DNA of 64,000 bases, from assembly GCF_029633865.1 (NCBI RefSeq), contig NC_079219.1, positions 11,157,420 through 11,221,419 of the forward strand, written 5' to 3'. Source of the stretch: Lampris incognitus. Lineage: Eukaryota; Chordata; Actinopteri; Lampriformes; Lampridae. The position numbers and the translations under genes were made by a program. Below the pieces are notes generated by a model. The model made no database searches. It was given only the letters and a program-made list of their open reading frames with translations, and had not been told where the DNA came from. Positions 58,126 to 64,000 of this stretch are shown here, piece by piece. The stretch's first letter is position 1. Each line of letters starts with the position of its first letter.

Positions 58126-61053
58126 CTTGCTTTAACCTTCACAGATGCATCAAACAATCTTAAAACGGGGGCAGAAGCCCAAAGTAAAAAGGTGCACAGT
58201 GTGCTGCAGAAGTTATCACTGCCCATTCTGCGACAAAGTATATAACCCAAATGAAATTCATCACCTTCAAATCCATTTAAGTAACCACATCAGTCTGGCG
58301 GTTCAGCATGAAGGTATGTAGTCTTTGTGCGTTATGGTTCTTTATTAATGTAGGCCTGTTACATTGTCATTTTAACCTGTATCAGCTCAACAAAATATTA
58401 AACAGACATAACCATTTCCTATTTAATTGAGCTAATTATGGCCCTGTGTTAAGCCATCTCCCTTACTTATGCTCAGTCTTCTACAAAGCTATGTATTATT
58501 TTAGGGCGTGGTCAGCATGTGAGGCAGGCATATGGAACAAAATAGTGTATTCATATGGCCTACCCATAAACTTTAACCCTAACCTGCACCCTAAACCTTA
58601 GAAATAAAATATTGGTATCTTTGTAGAACAAATCATAACTCTATGACCAACAGAATACATTTTAAACACCTTGTGACTTATACAGTTGCAATCAAAATTA
58701 TTCAACCCCCACTACAAATTAGGTTTATTGGCAAAATTTACAAACTGTCAGCTGTTTGCAATAAACAAATCAAACATGAACAATTTAAATAGCTCAACAC
58801 AACTAATATTACAAGTGGTTTCTCCAAATTCAACACAGAATGCCACTTTTAAGGACTACTGCAGTCTCAAAATTATTCAACCCCTTCATGACAAGTGTCT
58901 TTAGTACTTAGTAGAGCACCCTTTTGCTGTTATGAGCTGCTGCAAACGTGATGCATAGCCAGACACCAGCTTCTGGCAGCGTTCCTGAGGAATCTTAGCC
59001 CATTCCTCATGGGCAATGGCATCCAGTTCACTAATATTCTTGGGTTTGCGTGCTGCAACCACCTTCTTCAAATACCACCAGAGATTTTCTATGGGGTTCA
59101 AGTCAGGCGACTGTGACGGCCACTCTAGAATCTTCCAGGGCTTCTTCTGAAACCAAGCCTTGGTGGACTTTGAGGTATGCATGGGATCATTGTCCTGTTG
59201 GAAGGTCCAATGACACCCAAGCTTCAGCTTCCTCATAGACGGCATGACCTTTTCTCCTAGGATTTCCTGAGACTTGATTGAATCCATCTTGCTCTCCACA
59301 CGCTGCAGGTTTCCAGTGCCAGAGGAAGCAAAGCAGCCCCAGTGCGTCACCGAGCCACTGCCATGCTTCACTGTAGATCCATAGGCCTGAAAAGTTCTAG
59401 TTTTTTTTCATCGCTCCACAGAGCAGAGTCCCCAAACCTCTTTGGCTTATTATATGGTTTTGAGCATATTGGAGCCGACTTTTCTTGTGCTTTTGGGTCA
59501 GTAGTGGTGTACGTCTTGGAGTTCAGGCATGGCGCCCTTCAGCGTTTAGTATGCGCCTTACTGTGCAAACTGCAACCTCAGTGCCTGCTGCCACCAAGTC
59601 TTGCTGCAGGTCTTTTGCAGTCACTCGAGGGTTTTTGACCACCTGCCTCCTCAGGAATCTGGTGGCAGCCGTTGATGGCTTCCTCTTTCTGCCACGTCCA
59701 GGTAGTGTAGCCACTGTTTGTTTAACTTTGAACACAACTGGATCTCTAGGAACAGTCGGTGCCTTTGCTATCTTTTTGTATCCTTTTCCTTGTTTGTGCA
59801 AGGCAATGATCTCTTCTCTTAACTTTTTGGACAATTCTCTTGACTTCGCCATATTTCTAACATGCAATCAAATGTCACCATCAACAAAACCCTAGCCAGT
59901 CCAGGTATTTGTTGTGTTCCATTTCAAGCACACCTGATGCAACTAATGAAACCCTTGATTAGTTGCATCACATGTACTTGAGACAACACCCGATTTGCAA
60001 ATGTGTGCTCCTATGAGGGATTCTATTCAGAGGGTTGAATAATTTTGAGACTGCAGTAGTCATTAAAATTAACATTTTGTGTTGAATTTGAATAAAACCC
60101 TTGTAATATTAGTTTTATTGAACTATTTAAACTGTTATTGTGTAATTTGCTTATTGCAAACAGCTGAAAAATTGTACATTTTGCCAATAAACCTAATATG
60201 CAATGGGGGTTGAATAATTTTGATTACAACTGTACATTTTTAATAGGACTTATATTATTTTTTCCTTAATACTGAAAAGTTGACTTCATGGTGATGCAAG
60301 GTGCACAATGCCAAAGCTATGCAAGAGTGCCGTATGCTTAGCCACTTTGATTATTGTAAACAAGACAACTGATAAAACTTTCTTTTTTACTTTTTAGATT
60401 TAATCATCGTCAAATGCAATTTGAAATGCAGACCCTCGGCACATTTTCATTGCTGCTACTGTCCCACGACTGTACTGAGGAAGGTCCAAATCATTAAACA
60501 TCTAATATCATGCAACAAACATCCACCCACAACTTCAGCAGCATCCCCGTTTTCTCCTCCAGCATCTCAGTTCACTCCAGCACCCCTGTTTTCTCCAGCA
60601 CCCCAGTCTACTCCAGCACCCCAGTCTACTCCTCCAGCACCCCCATTTTGTCCTCCAGCACCCCAATTCACCCCAGCACCCTTGTTTACTCCTCCGGCAA
60701 CCCAGTTCACTCCAGCAACCCCGTTTTCTCCTCCAGCACCCCAGTTAACTCCAGCACCCCCGTTTTCTCCTCCAGCACCCCAGTGTACTCCTCCAACATC
60801 ACCACAGTTTACAGCAACAACATTGTCTTCATGTGCAACCCCAACTCCACTTCCAACACCAGTACCTCTATTCACCACCCCAGCAACATTCTCTCCATGC
60901 ACTACCCTAACTCATCCATCAGAAAGCTTGGCAGCAGCACCAGTAAGACTGCGTGTGCGTCGGCAAGAAAGAATAAAGTGCAGTCATTGTGGGCTCACAA
61001 TAAATAGGAAGAACTTGTTGGTTCATATCAGGAGGAAGCACAAGAAAAGGTAG
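29978..61053 (+). CDS. Candidate 12-exon gene: basic N-terminal domain, POGZ-like region, C2H2 fingers
   Basis: Exons: 29978-30195, 31684-31788, 33919-34020, 34356-34448, 39831-39949, 40236-40301, 43777-43842, 44768-44982, 47837-47939, 49770-49882, 58145-58313 and 60398-61053. Every border is GT-AG and every phase matches; the sum is 2025 nt, 674 residues. Segments in order are a Lys/Arg-rich start with [13 protein letters not shown] and [10 protein letters not shown], found in a teleost-expanded uncharacterised family; a Ser/Pro and acidic stretch; a POGZ-like block ([13 protein letters not shown] and later [12 protein letters not shown]); and three Cys/His fingers. A nuclear DNA- or chromatin-binding role is inferred. 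Because joins rest on splice signals alone, it may be two or three genes, split at 34448/39831 or at 49882/58145. Confidence 0.5.
30236..30416 (+). repeat. 16-bp tandem repeat just after the exon 1 donor
   Basis: Alternating GAGCTGCACGACATTA and GATGTGCACGACATTA units, about eleven in all, starting about 40 bp after the donor at 30195. Confidence 0.9.
30417..31683. other. Intron with SINE tail at 31170-31290
   Basis: Mostly unremarkable. At 30870-30960 there is a LINE-end-like AATCAAGTTGCATTTTTATAG with (CA)n. At 31170-31290 a plus-strand tail of the GGCGGCACGGTGG SINE carries GTCCAGGGTGTCTCCCCGCC. Confidence 0.6.
31684..31788 (+). CDS. Exon 2: Ser-rich linker
   Basis: The acceptor TTTGCAG is followed by sequence completing the LLLDS-YERSS junction, then [18 protein letters not shown]; the donor is GAGATG|GTAAGT. 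Phase 2 on both sides. Confidence 0.65.
32119..32358 (+). pseudogene. Decayed paralogue of exon 1
   Basis: Frames encode [12 protein letters not shown], then [12 protein letters not shown], then [11 protein letters not shown] with the donor GACAG|GTAACT at the same place as in exon 1. An extra G precedes the VNLGAA block and about two bases are missing after WREQ, so no frame spans it. It would be skipped in the candidate gene. Confidence 0.7.
33190..33728. mobile_element. Foldback repeat with residual Penelope-like coding text
   Basis: Arms of roughly 200 bp are inverted: TCACAGAAGGTTGAATCAG..TCATCTGGACACAACG on the left, CGTTGTGTCCAGATGA-like on the right, plus GGTCACTTAG/CTAAGTGACC. Between them [17 protein letters not shown] resembles the C-terminal GIY-YIG region of fish Penelope-like elements. 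A deletion derivative is the likely origin. Confidence 0.6.
33919..34020 (+). CDS. Exon 3: Ser/Pro/Thr linker
   Basis: Acceptor TTAACAG, donor GATCA|GTAAGT, phase 2 on both sides. Encodes [19 protein letters not shown] and SISSTTPSD. No domain. Confidence 0.6.
34232..34309. repeat. (TA)n microsatellite
   Basis: About 38 TA units ending about 45 bp before the exon 4 acceptor. Confidence 0.95.
34356..34448 (+). CDS. Exon 4: acidic segment
   Basis: Acceptor TGTGTAG just after a (TA)n run, donor GACAG|GTAAAT, phase 2. Encodes [18 protein letters not shown], strongly acidic. Confidence 0.6.
34449..35782. other. Intron, nothing recognised
   Basis: AT-rich intron sequence with a poly-C tract at about 35478-35488. 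No exon or known repeat seen. Confidence 0.5.
35783..36132 (+). repeat. Full-length GGCGGCACGGTGG SINE with target duplication
   Basis: Starts GGCGGCACGGTGGCGCAGTG, B box GGGTTCGAGCCCC, tail GATGGATAGATGG. Flanked by CATGTTGAACTC (35770-35781) and CATATTGAACTC (36133-36144), a 12-bp duplication with one change. Confidence 0.9.
36217..36585 (-). CDS. Unrecognised 122-codon open frame
   Basis: The minus-strand frame begins with a Phe-rich hydrophobic stretch ([13 protein letters not shown]) and then has a non-repetitive part with [14 protein letters not shown] and [12 protein letters not shown]. Its composition is protein-like. No family recognised and no second exon seen. It may be part of an unrecognised element or chance. 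Confidence 0.2.
   Translation of the reverse strand: MFNIMKLFNLFFMFFFLFKSLIQEPSLEDWRELGWWPFERQPGLEFDGLMMNQCWHGIYETTAGRLLQTWSQPATSANYHYISYTEASIHSNIRKALMMLGHVRAPVDDERRCQYAASTVHN
36600..37501. other. Intron; (TG)n at 37089-37121
   Basis: A C/T-rich stretch at 36690-36950 is open in two frames without motif. Otherwise only the TG run is notable. Confidence 0.45.
37515..39165 (-). mobile_element. RTE-type LINE, 5'-truncated, with 13-bp target duplication
   Basis: Minus-strand frames encode [62 protein letters not shown] and FKYLGSTVQ, a reverse transcriptase of the RTE type. The palm FADD motif is disrupted (TMDDIV) and frames shift, so it is dead. ATTAACATACACT flanks it at 37502-37514 and 39166-39178. 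Confidence 0.9.
39179..39768 (+). mobile_element. LINE 3' end (Rex1/L2-like)
   Basis: Encodes [20 protein letters not shown] and [15 protein letters not shown] in broken frames, then an untranslated tail ending in GGGATTAATAAAGTATTGCG. A SINE tail fragment (39507-39548, minus) interrupts it. Confidence 0.7.
39831..39949 (+). CDS. Exon 5: POGZ-like N-terminal motif
   Basis: After the acceptor ATCTTCACAG comes AAAC and an ATG at 39835, then [18 protein letters not shown], very close to the N-terminus of POGZ proteins, followed by an acidic tail and the donor TCTG|GTGAGT. It can be read in frame from exon 4 or serve as the first coding exon of a separate gene. A LINE tail ends about 65 bp upstream. 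Confidence 0.75.
40062..40593 (+). repeat. Tandem duplication, unit 1 (contains exon 6)
   Basis: From TTTTGTTTTTTCGTTCATG to CAATTTCACTTTTTGAA this 0.53 kb matches 43597-44125, with small indels. Confidence 0.9.
40236..40301 (+). CDS. Exon 6: 66-bp Ser/Thr/Pro exon, copy 1
   Basis: Acceptor TTTCCTAG, donor GTCAG|GTGAGT. Encodes [19 protein letters not shown] in phase 1 on both sides, so inclusion or skipping keeps the frame. Confidence 0.7.
41030..41905 (+). mobile_element. LINE C-terminus with long open frame
   Basis: The frame 41218-41718 encodes [36 protein letters not shown] and [18 protein letters not shown], a fish L2/CR1-like RT C-terminus. Upstream text ([10 protein letters not shown]) has a stop. 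The 3' end has TAAGTCGCTTTGGATAAAAG and TAATGTAAT repeats. Confidence 0.88.
42060..43500 (-). mobile_element. L1/Tx1-type LINE, C-terminal half, broken
   Basis: On minus, 43445-42747 encodes [47 protein letters not shown] and [19 protein letters not shown] second frame to 42099 carries the remaining C-terminus. These are conserved motifs of L1-type RTs from fish. 5' truncated and frameshifted. Confidence 0.85.
43597..44125 (+). repeat. Tandem duplication, unit 2 (contains exon 7)
   Basis: Second unit of the 0.53 kb duplication; both units keep the splice signals of the 66-bp exon. LINE fragments fill the 3 kb between the units. Confidence 0.9.
43777..43842 (+). CDS. Exon 7: duplicate of the 66-bp exon, copy 2
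   Basis: It differs from copy 1 at two positions (GACCGC for GACTGC; CGCCAG for CGTCAG) and has the same splice sites. The flanking 0.5 kb is duplicated too. Confidence 0.6.
44126..44767. other. Intron between exons 7 and 8, nothing recognised
   Basis: Contains a short open frame at 44117-44434 without motif, partly built from the end of the duplicated unit. Confidence 0.5.
44768..44982 (+). CDS. Exon 8: Pro/Ser/Thr-rich with [15 protein letters not shown]
   Basis: Acceptor TTTCCAG, donor ACTCAG|GTAAAG; phase 1 in, phase 0 out. The end (QPIQLTTQ) leads into exon 9 as POGZ proteins read ITTQG-type sequence at the matching place. Confidence 0.75.
45805..47014 (-). mobile_element. Tc1-like transposon, full length, recently inserted
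   Basis: The ends TACACTCACTGGCCACTTTA and (inverted) TACACTCACTTTATTAGG lie within TA duplications at 45803-45804 and 47015-47016. It carries an uninterrupted transposase. Confidence 0.95.
45839..46873 (-). CDS. Tc1-like transposase, intact open frame
   Basis: Cut-and-paste transposase of 344 residues from [13 protein letters not shown]; a frame upstream to 46933 adds 20 residues, but this Met matches relatives. N-terminal HTH ([20 protein letters not shown]), then [17 protein letters not shown]. Catalytic acids are in [15 protein letters not shown] and NPIEHLW, the last two separated by 34 residues by my count, as in D-D34-E enzymes. Where relatives usually read [11 protein letters not shown] this copy reads PPPDLNPIE, which may matter for activity. 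This lineage is widespread in fishes and lampreys. Confidence 0.95.
   Translation of the reverse strand: MGKKGDLSDFERGMVVGARRAGLSISETADLLGFSCTTISRVYREWSEKEKISSERQFYGQKCLVDARGQRRMARLVRADRKATVTQISTHYNRGMQKSISERTTRRTLRQMGYSSRRPHRVPLLSAKNRKLRLQFAQAHQNWTIEDWKNIAWSDESRFLLRHSDGRVRIWRQQHESMEPSCLVSTVQAGGGGVMVWGIFSWHTLGPLVPIEHLVNATAYLSIVADHVHPFMTTVFPSSDGYFQQDNAPCHKARIISDWFLEHDNEFTVLKWPPPDLNPIEHLWDVVDWEIRIMDVQPTNLQQLRDAIMSIWTKLSEECFQYLVESMPRRIKAVLKAKGGPTRY
47151..47836. other. Intron, poly-G at about 47450
   Basis: A 14-base G run at about 47450-47463; otherwise nothing recognised. Confidence 0.5.
47837..47939 (+). CDS. Exon 9: POGZ-like [10 protein letters not shown]
   Basis: Acceptor GTCTACAG, donor CCAGC|GTAAGA. 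Encodes [19 protein letters not shown] and ends [10 protein letters not shown], similar to the GFPVRNVRPVQN region of POGZ. Confidence 0.75.
47940..48470. other. Intron, nothing recognised
   Basis: No repeat or exon seen before the SINE B copy that begins at 48471. Confidence 0.5.
48471..48914 (-). repeat. tRNA-derived SINE B, near full length
   Basis: Minus-strand copy with CGGGGATTTGAACCAGCG (B box, seen in plus orientation), GCTAGTGCAGCGACCAGG and a CCCCCCCTTTCCTCCCC end. Uninterrupted at the site where the copy at 45497 has the Tc1. Confidence 0.9.
48915..49445. other. Intron, nothing recognised
   Basis: AT-rich sequence without exon or repeat signal. Confidence 0.5.
49446..49568 (-). 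repeat. Inverted tail of the GGCGGCACGGTGG SINE
   Basis: Reads CATTATCCAAACCGCTTATC, GGAGCCTATCCCAGCAGTCA and CGGGGAGACACCCTGGAC. Confidence 0.85.
49770..49882 (+). CDS. Exon 10: [10 protein letters not shown] segment
   Basis: Acceptor CCTGAAG, donor TGCCAG|GTCTGT (moderate). Encodes [19 protein letters not shown] and [11 protein letters not shown]. Phase 1 in, phase 0 out. Confidence 0.6.
49883..51860. other. Long intron or intergenic, no gene
   Basis: A small repeat fragment at 50410-50520 (GAAGACGTTTCGCCTCTCG, AGAGGCTTCATCAGTTC) resembles the ends of the foldback repeat at 33190. A decayed hAT end (GGTCCGGTCTTTGGGGACCA) lies at 51730-51765. Short open frames elsewhere have no motif. Confidence 0.5.
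51865..52015 (+). pseudogene. Dead copy of retinol dehydrogenase exon 6 with intron flank
   Basis: The text from GTATTTCCTGGTTCCCTAG to GGCACTTCTGACAGAAG aligns with the intron 5/exon 6 junction of the gene at 8336, about 43 kb away. The acceptor CCTGCAG has lost TGCA, six bases (ACAGAG) are missing in the RTEL region, and homology ends before the exon's 3' half. Because intron sequence is included, it arose by DNA-level duplication. Confidence 0.85.
52016..54768. other. No gene recognised
   Basis: AT-rich sequence of 2.7 kb without recognisable exons, elements or long tandem repeats. Confidence 0.5.
54769..57720 (-). mobile_element. Ty3/gypsy retrotransposon, pol remnant
   Basis: Read on minus: reverse transcriptase start ([20 protein letters not shown], about 57600), RT core ([26 protein letters not shown]), RNase H ([19 protein letters not shown]), a linker, and integrase core ([14 protein letters not shown], about 55830) through its C-terminus. 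Frames shift repeatedly, and neither gag nor LTRs were seen. It is a decayed chromosomal retroelement of the Metaviridae type. Confidence 0.88.
54875..55373 (-). repeat. Three tandem copies of a 169-bp unit in the gypsy remnant
   Basis: The word GGCTCTGGTGGAATGTTCTG begins near 54875, 55044 and 55213, exactly 169 bases apart. Junctions carry GGTTAGGGTTAGGG. As 169 is not a multiple of three, each copy changes frame. Copies are almost identical. Confidence 0.95.
57721..58144. other. No gene; (GT)n at 58073-58121
   Basis: A GT run of about 24 units ends close to the exon 11 acceptor. Open frames through it are low complexity. Confidence 0.6.
58145..58313 (+). CDS. Exon 11: first Cys/His finger
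   Basis: Acceptor CCTTCACAG, preceded by a (GT)n run. Only phase 0 keeps the finger [23 protein letters not shown] (C-x2-C-x14-H-x3-H) open. The donor is GAAG|GTATGT. Confidence 0.7.
58314..58679. other. Intron, nothing recognised
   Basis: A short CTTTAACCCTAACCTG stretch is telomere-like by chance or decay. No other structure. Confidence 0.5.
58680..60235 (-). mobile_element. Tc1-like transposon with about 215-bp inverted repeats, transposase broken
   Basis: Ends are ACAGTTGCAATCAAAATTAT and, inverted, ACAGTTGTAATCAAAATTAT, with long arms that repeat CTCAAAATTATTCAACCC internally. Minus-strand frames: 59852-59523 ([29 protein letters not shown]) and 59371-58901 ([22 protein letters not shown]). 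The part between, with the first catalytic Asp, is out of frame. Confidence 0.92.
60398..61053 (+). CDS. Exon 12: two Cys/His fingers around a proline-rich linker, stop TAG
   Basis: After TTTTTAG it encodes [18 protein letters not shown] (C-x2-C-x12-H-x3-C), then about 110 residues of PAPxFSPPAPQFT repeats, then [19 protein letters not shown] (C-x2-C-x11-H-x4-H) and a basic end before TAG. The alternative open frame 60510-61007 is a shadow of the repeat. Confidence 0.75.
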
Positions 61054-61680
61054 AAGATATCACAGAAAAACACCACCTCGCATGCCAGTGTGTTGACTCC
61101 AAAAATGGGATATTTGCAGTTGAAAAATCTTTTTTTTAAGCCATGCACTGCTATCCGTATTCAAAAAAGAAAAAAAAGGGGGTGCAAGCCATCAAGTCAT
61201 TTGTGAAATGGAGGAATGCAATACAAATACAGAATTTGCAGCAAGGAGTGGACTTGTCCCATTTGAATGCATGTTTGCGGAGGACAGAAAGAGAACTTGT
61301 TTAAACAGACAAGAAGGAGCTACCATTGCAGGCATTCCTCTTTCAGTTGAGGTGCCCATGGGGGGGGGGGGCTCCCTTGAAGAAATATATTTCAGTATAT
61401 GAGCCAAAAGTCTCATATTATAGCAGACTTGGTAGGATAGTAGCTGCTTATGATTCCCAAAGGAATACAATACTTGGCACTGCCCATGTGCCAAACCAAG
61501 AAAATCTTGTCTCCATAAAAGCATTGCCAAGTGGCATCTTTTTCAGACGGACAGGCAGATATTTACAACTTTGAGGACCACGGAGAGTGATGCTGGGGGA
61601 GAGACTGACCAAGAAGCAGAAAAAAACAATAATGCACAAAAAGATGGAGAAGGACCAGCATGCCCTTAAAAACGTGTAAA
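61054..61680 (+). pseudogene. Frameshifted SWIM zinc-finger remnant after the C2H2 gene
   Basis: Consecutive blocks in changing frames read HHLACQCVDSKNGIFAVEKS, VICEMEECNTNTEFAARSGL, YISVYEPKVSYYSRLGRIV and HCPCAKPRKSCLHKSIAKWH. The last has the SWIM pattern C-x-C-x6-C-x-H. Breaks include the TAG at 61051, a stop in the T run at 61130, a G run at 61362 and five extra bases (ATACT) before the SWIM motif. Known relatives, as I recall them, have these blocks in one protein with C2H2 fingers. Confidence 0.7.
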
Positions 61681-62364
61681 TAGTTACTAATTGGTGTGAC
61701 GTGCAGTGTTTGTGTTTTACTTATTCATTCTAACTTTAAAAACATGTAATTACTGTGGTTTGTAGTGTTTATATCCATGTTCCTTTATCCCCAATTCCTT
61801 GTTGAACAGTTTCTAAAATTAAAACCCTTTCTATCTCATTGTGTGTGTGATCATTTGCGCATCTGAGAGTGACCACACATTTGTGTACTACCTTCAAAAA
61901 TATGTACGTGGGTGGAGTGTTTATTTGTATCTAGCCATTTAGCCATTTACAGTATGTAGTAATGATTTTGTTAAATACTCAGTTGGAAGATCGATTCTTG
62001 GCTGGTAAACTTTTCCGAGAGACATTGGGGTACTACAGTATGTTCCAGGCTTGTGTGCGTCCATAATAGTAACATGTTAAGATAGTGTTAATTATGAAAA
62101 TAGATATACAAGAAAGAAATAGATTTATTTAACAAAATTTTATTGAGGGGTGGGGGGCATCAAATAACCATGTATCATGTATATAAAATAGTTGGGAACA
62201 TGAGACAAGTATTTTTGGCACCTTGTAAGTTACACAATTACGTGTAATATGTAACATAACTTAAGAATATAAGAACTTAAGTTAACAAGAAAAGTTACTG
62301 TTAAAGAACCAACATTAGAAGACAAAACAGTGGATGTGGTTGCATCTTTCTAGAAGACAGCAGC
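61681..62364. other. No gene recognised
   Basis: AT-rich with an AATAAAT/ATTAAAACCC region near 61815 that could serve as a polyadenylation area for the preceding gene. Confidence 0.4.
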
Positions 62365-62373
62365 TGAGCTCCC

Positions 62374-63444
62374 GCGTTATTATGAAACCCACTGCTTTTC
62401 TGGGCAAGACACGCCCTGTGTAGCATTCAAGCGCTAGGATTGGCCAGGCGTCCAAGCGCTAGGATTGGCCAGGCGTTCAAGCGCTAGGATTGGCCAGGCG
62501 TCCACGCTTGCGCTAGGCACGCCCACGAGCCTACTCACTATTAAAATGAGTTGAGGATTTGAGATTTTTGACCACCTCCGACGCAAACCGTGTTTGTTTT
62601 TTGTGATTGAATACACTTTCCCACACGTTTTGTGTGCCCTTGTTAACAAGTAGTGGTTATCGCCATCAGCCAACTACTTAATACAGAAAACATTACTCCC
62701 TTTCAGGAACTGTTGCTGCATAATAATATATCAGTATCGTAGTAACTTTAACGCCTCTGCTACCCGACCTCTAATAAATAGGCTAAAGGCATTCTGGTGT
62801 CCTCTCTGATTAAAGTGTTATCAATTTGTGACCCCCACATGTTTTGTGTGTGCTTATTAAAAAACTGCGATTATCGCGATCAACCCATTACATAATACCC
62901 AACAATCACTTGTCCTTTTGTGGAAAAAATAGCTAAGCTAACAAAAAAAACCACGTCGCTTTGAGTAACGTCAGCCTGTCGTCAAAAAGTTACTACGATA
63001 CTGATATCATATTGAAAGGAATTCAGGGGACAACGCAGCCATAGGAACTGCCGCGGCCGGGAAGCGAATCCGTATCGCCCGCACCGCAGGAGACATCGCT
63101 AACCGCTGGACTAAAGGGCCAGACTCGCCAGCCCGCGGCCAGCGTGTCTTCTTATCCATGCACGTTACAATATTATGCAGCAACAGTTCCTGAAAGGGAG
63201 TAATTTTTTCTGTATTAAGTAGTTGGCTGATGGCGATAACCACCACTTGTTAATAAGGGCACACAAAACGTGTGGAAAAGTGTATTCAATCACAAAAAAA
63301 ACAAACACGGTTTGCGTCGGAGGTGGTCAAAGATCTCAAATCCTCAATTCATTTTAATAAGCTTGGACGCCTGGCCAATCCTAGCGCTTGAATGCTACAC
63401 GGGGCGTGTCTTGCCCAGAAAAGCGGTGGGTTTCATAATAACGC
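62374..63444. mobile_element. Mutator-like foldback element with 9-bp target duplication
   Basis: The termini GCGTTATTATGAAACCCAC are inverted at both ends, with arms of about 300-375 bp (62374-62749 and 62986-63444). TGAGCTCCC stands directly outside each end (62365-62373 and 63445-63453), a perfect 9-bp duplication. Long terminal repeats with 9-bp duplications are typical of MuDR/MULE transposons. The core (62750-62985) has no coding content. The left arm has an extra triplication of CAAGCGCTAGGATTGGCCAG. Confidence 0.88.
63014..63169 (-). repeat. tRNA-like SINE C inside the foldback arm
   Basis: Starts GAAAGGAATTCAGGGGACAA and contains AACTGCCGCGGCCGGGAAGC; flanked by ATATT on both sides (63009-63013, 63170-63174). 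It splits the right arm of the foldback element. Confidence 0.85.
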
Positions 63445-63546
63445 TGAGCTCCCACCTTTACCTGTAAATTGCAAAGGGCAGGTTAGGATACCTCTCAAAC
63501 TTCGCCTCAGAAGAACTTCATGACATTAATTAATTGATCAGATATG

Positions 63547-63641
63547 ATTGCTGATTAGTTCACAAATGCTGATCTGCTGTGGCGACCCCTAACGGGAGCA
63601 GCCGAAAGTTGTAGTAGTAGATTGCTGATTAGTTCACAAAT
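63547..63641 (+). repeat. 53-bp LINE tail between perfect 21-bp target duplications
   Basis: The insert 63568-63620 (GTGGCGACCCCTAACGGGAG, then GTAGTAGTAG) matches the 3' end of the RTE LINE at 37515. A 21-bp word starting ATTGCTGATTAG occurs at 63547-63567 and 63621-63641. Confidence 0.9.
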
Positions 63642-63807
63642 ACATCTTAATTCAATGTATAAGAAATAGTAATAACACAGGTACACTATACAGTAGTAAT
63701 CTTTCACATAACGTACTGCCAATATGTAGCTAGTCAGTTTGTGCCTCACAGAAACGATGCTGAGCATGGCAGCATGGAAAAGCTTGGATATAAGGAAGGA
63801 AGCCAGT

Positions 63808-63945
63808 GAAACCGGTTATTTTCTTGCCCGGTGCGGGATTCGATAAGGGTGTACTGCACCACAAGGCGACATCACTAACCGCTCGACTAAAGGGTCAGAC
63901 TCGTTATCTAGGGGCTAACGTGTCTTATTAGTAGTTTACACCAGC
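63808..63945 (-). repeat. tRNA-like SINE C, variant 2
   Basis: Inverted relative of 3918-4013: AACCGGTTATTTTCTTGCCC, GTGCGGGATTCGATAAGG, CACTAACCGCTCGACTAAAG, TAGTAGTTTACA. Confidence 0.7.
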
Positions 63946-64000
63946 ATCTAAAACGAGAGCATCTATCTAGCTACATAAGTCTTAAACACTAAACGTTACT

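Noticed and set aside
58015..58245. Alternative frame through exon 11
   Set aside because: It starts in the GT run and stops before the finger; only the other frame keeps the Cys/His pattern and splices on.
60510..61007. Ser/Thr-Pro open frame of 165 codons
   Set aside because: Shadow frame of the proline-rich linker; the other frame joins two Cys/His fingers and is preferred.

Overview
The window is nuclear DNA from a ray-finned fish, most likely a percomorph-type teleost. It carries GT-AG split genes, several Tc1/mariner families, L2-, RTE- and L1-type LINEs, tRNA-like SINEs, hAT, THAP-transposase and foldback elements, and long (TG)n, (TA)n and (GATA)n runs. Nothing bacterial (operon, CRISPR array, ribosome binding site) was seen.

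Left part (1-15.6 kb). The clearest host gene is a retinol dehydrogenase of the short-chain dehydrogenase family on the minus strand. Seven exons between 15118 and 4618 join in phase to give 327 residues with every catalytic motif. Its introns hold a hAT deletion derivative, a Tc1 copy, an L2 LINE tail and two related inverted-repeat elements. Its first intron is mostly four unrelated minisatellites.

Middle left (15.6-29.9 kb). This is a transposon-rich stretch. Its centre is an intact two-exon THAP plus DDE transposase gene (21712-24489) in a putative 4.3 kb element whose opposite end keeps one inward-facing exon of a second gene. A 326-bp TTAA-flanked foldback element sits in the transposase intron.

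Right half (29.9-61.7 kb). Twelve candidate plus-strand exons have compatible phases at every junction and predict one 674-residue protein. It would start with a basic teleost-type domain, continue with an acidic segment and a POGZ-like N-terminal region, and end with three Cys/His fingers around a proline-rich linker. No transcript supports the joins, so this may be two or three neighbouring genes. Behind its stop codon lies a frameshifted remnant of a SWIM zinc-finger region. One exon has been tandemly duplicated and the copies pushed apart by LINEs; the first exon has a decayed paralogue. The introns also hold an intact Tc1 transposase nested in a SINE, a decayed Ty3/gypsy element with a 169-bp triplication, and a dead copy of the retinol dehydrogenase exon 6.

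Right edge (62-64 kb). There is a 1.07 kb foldback element with a perfect 9-bp target duplication (Mutator-like) carrying a SINE in one arm, and a 53-bp LINE tail between perfect 21-bp duplications.

Exon borders were read by eye from splice signals and phase. Family names come from recognised motifs, not from a search.
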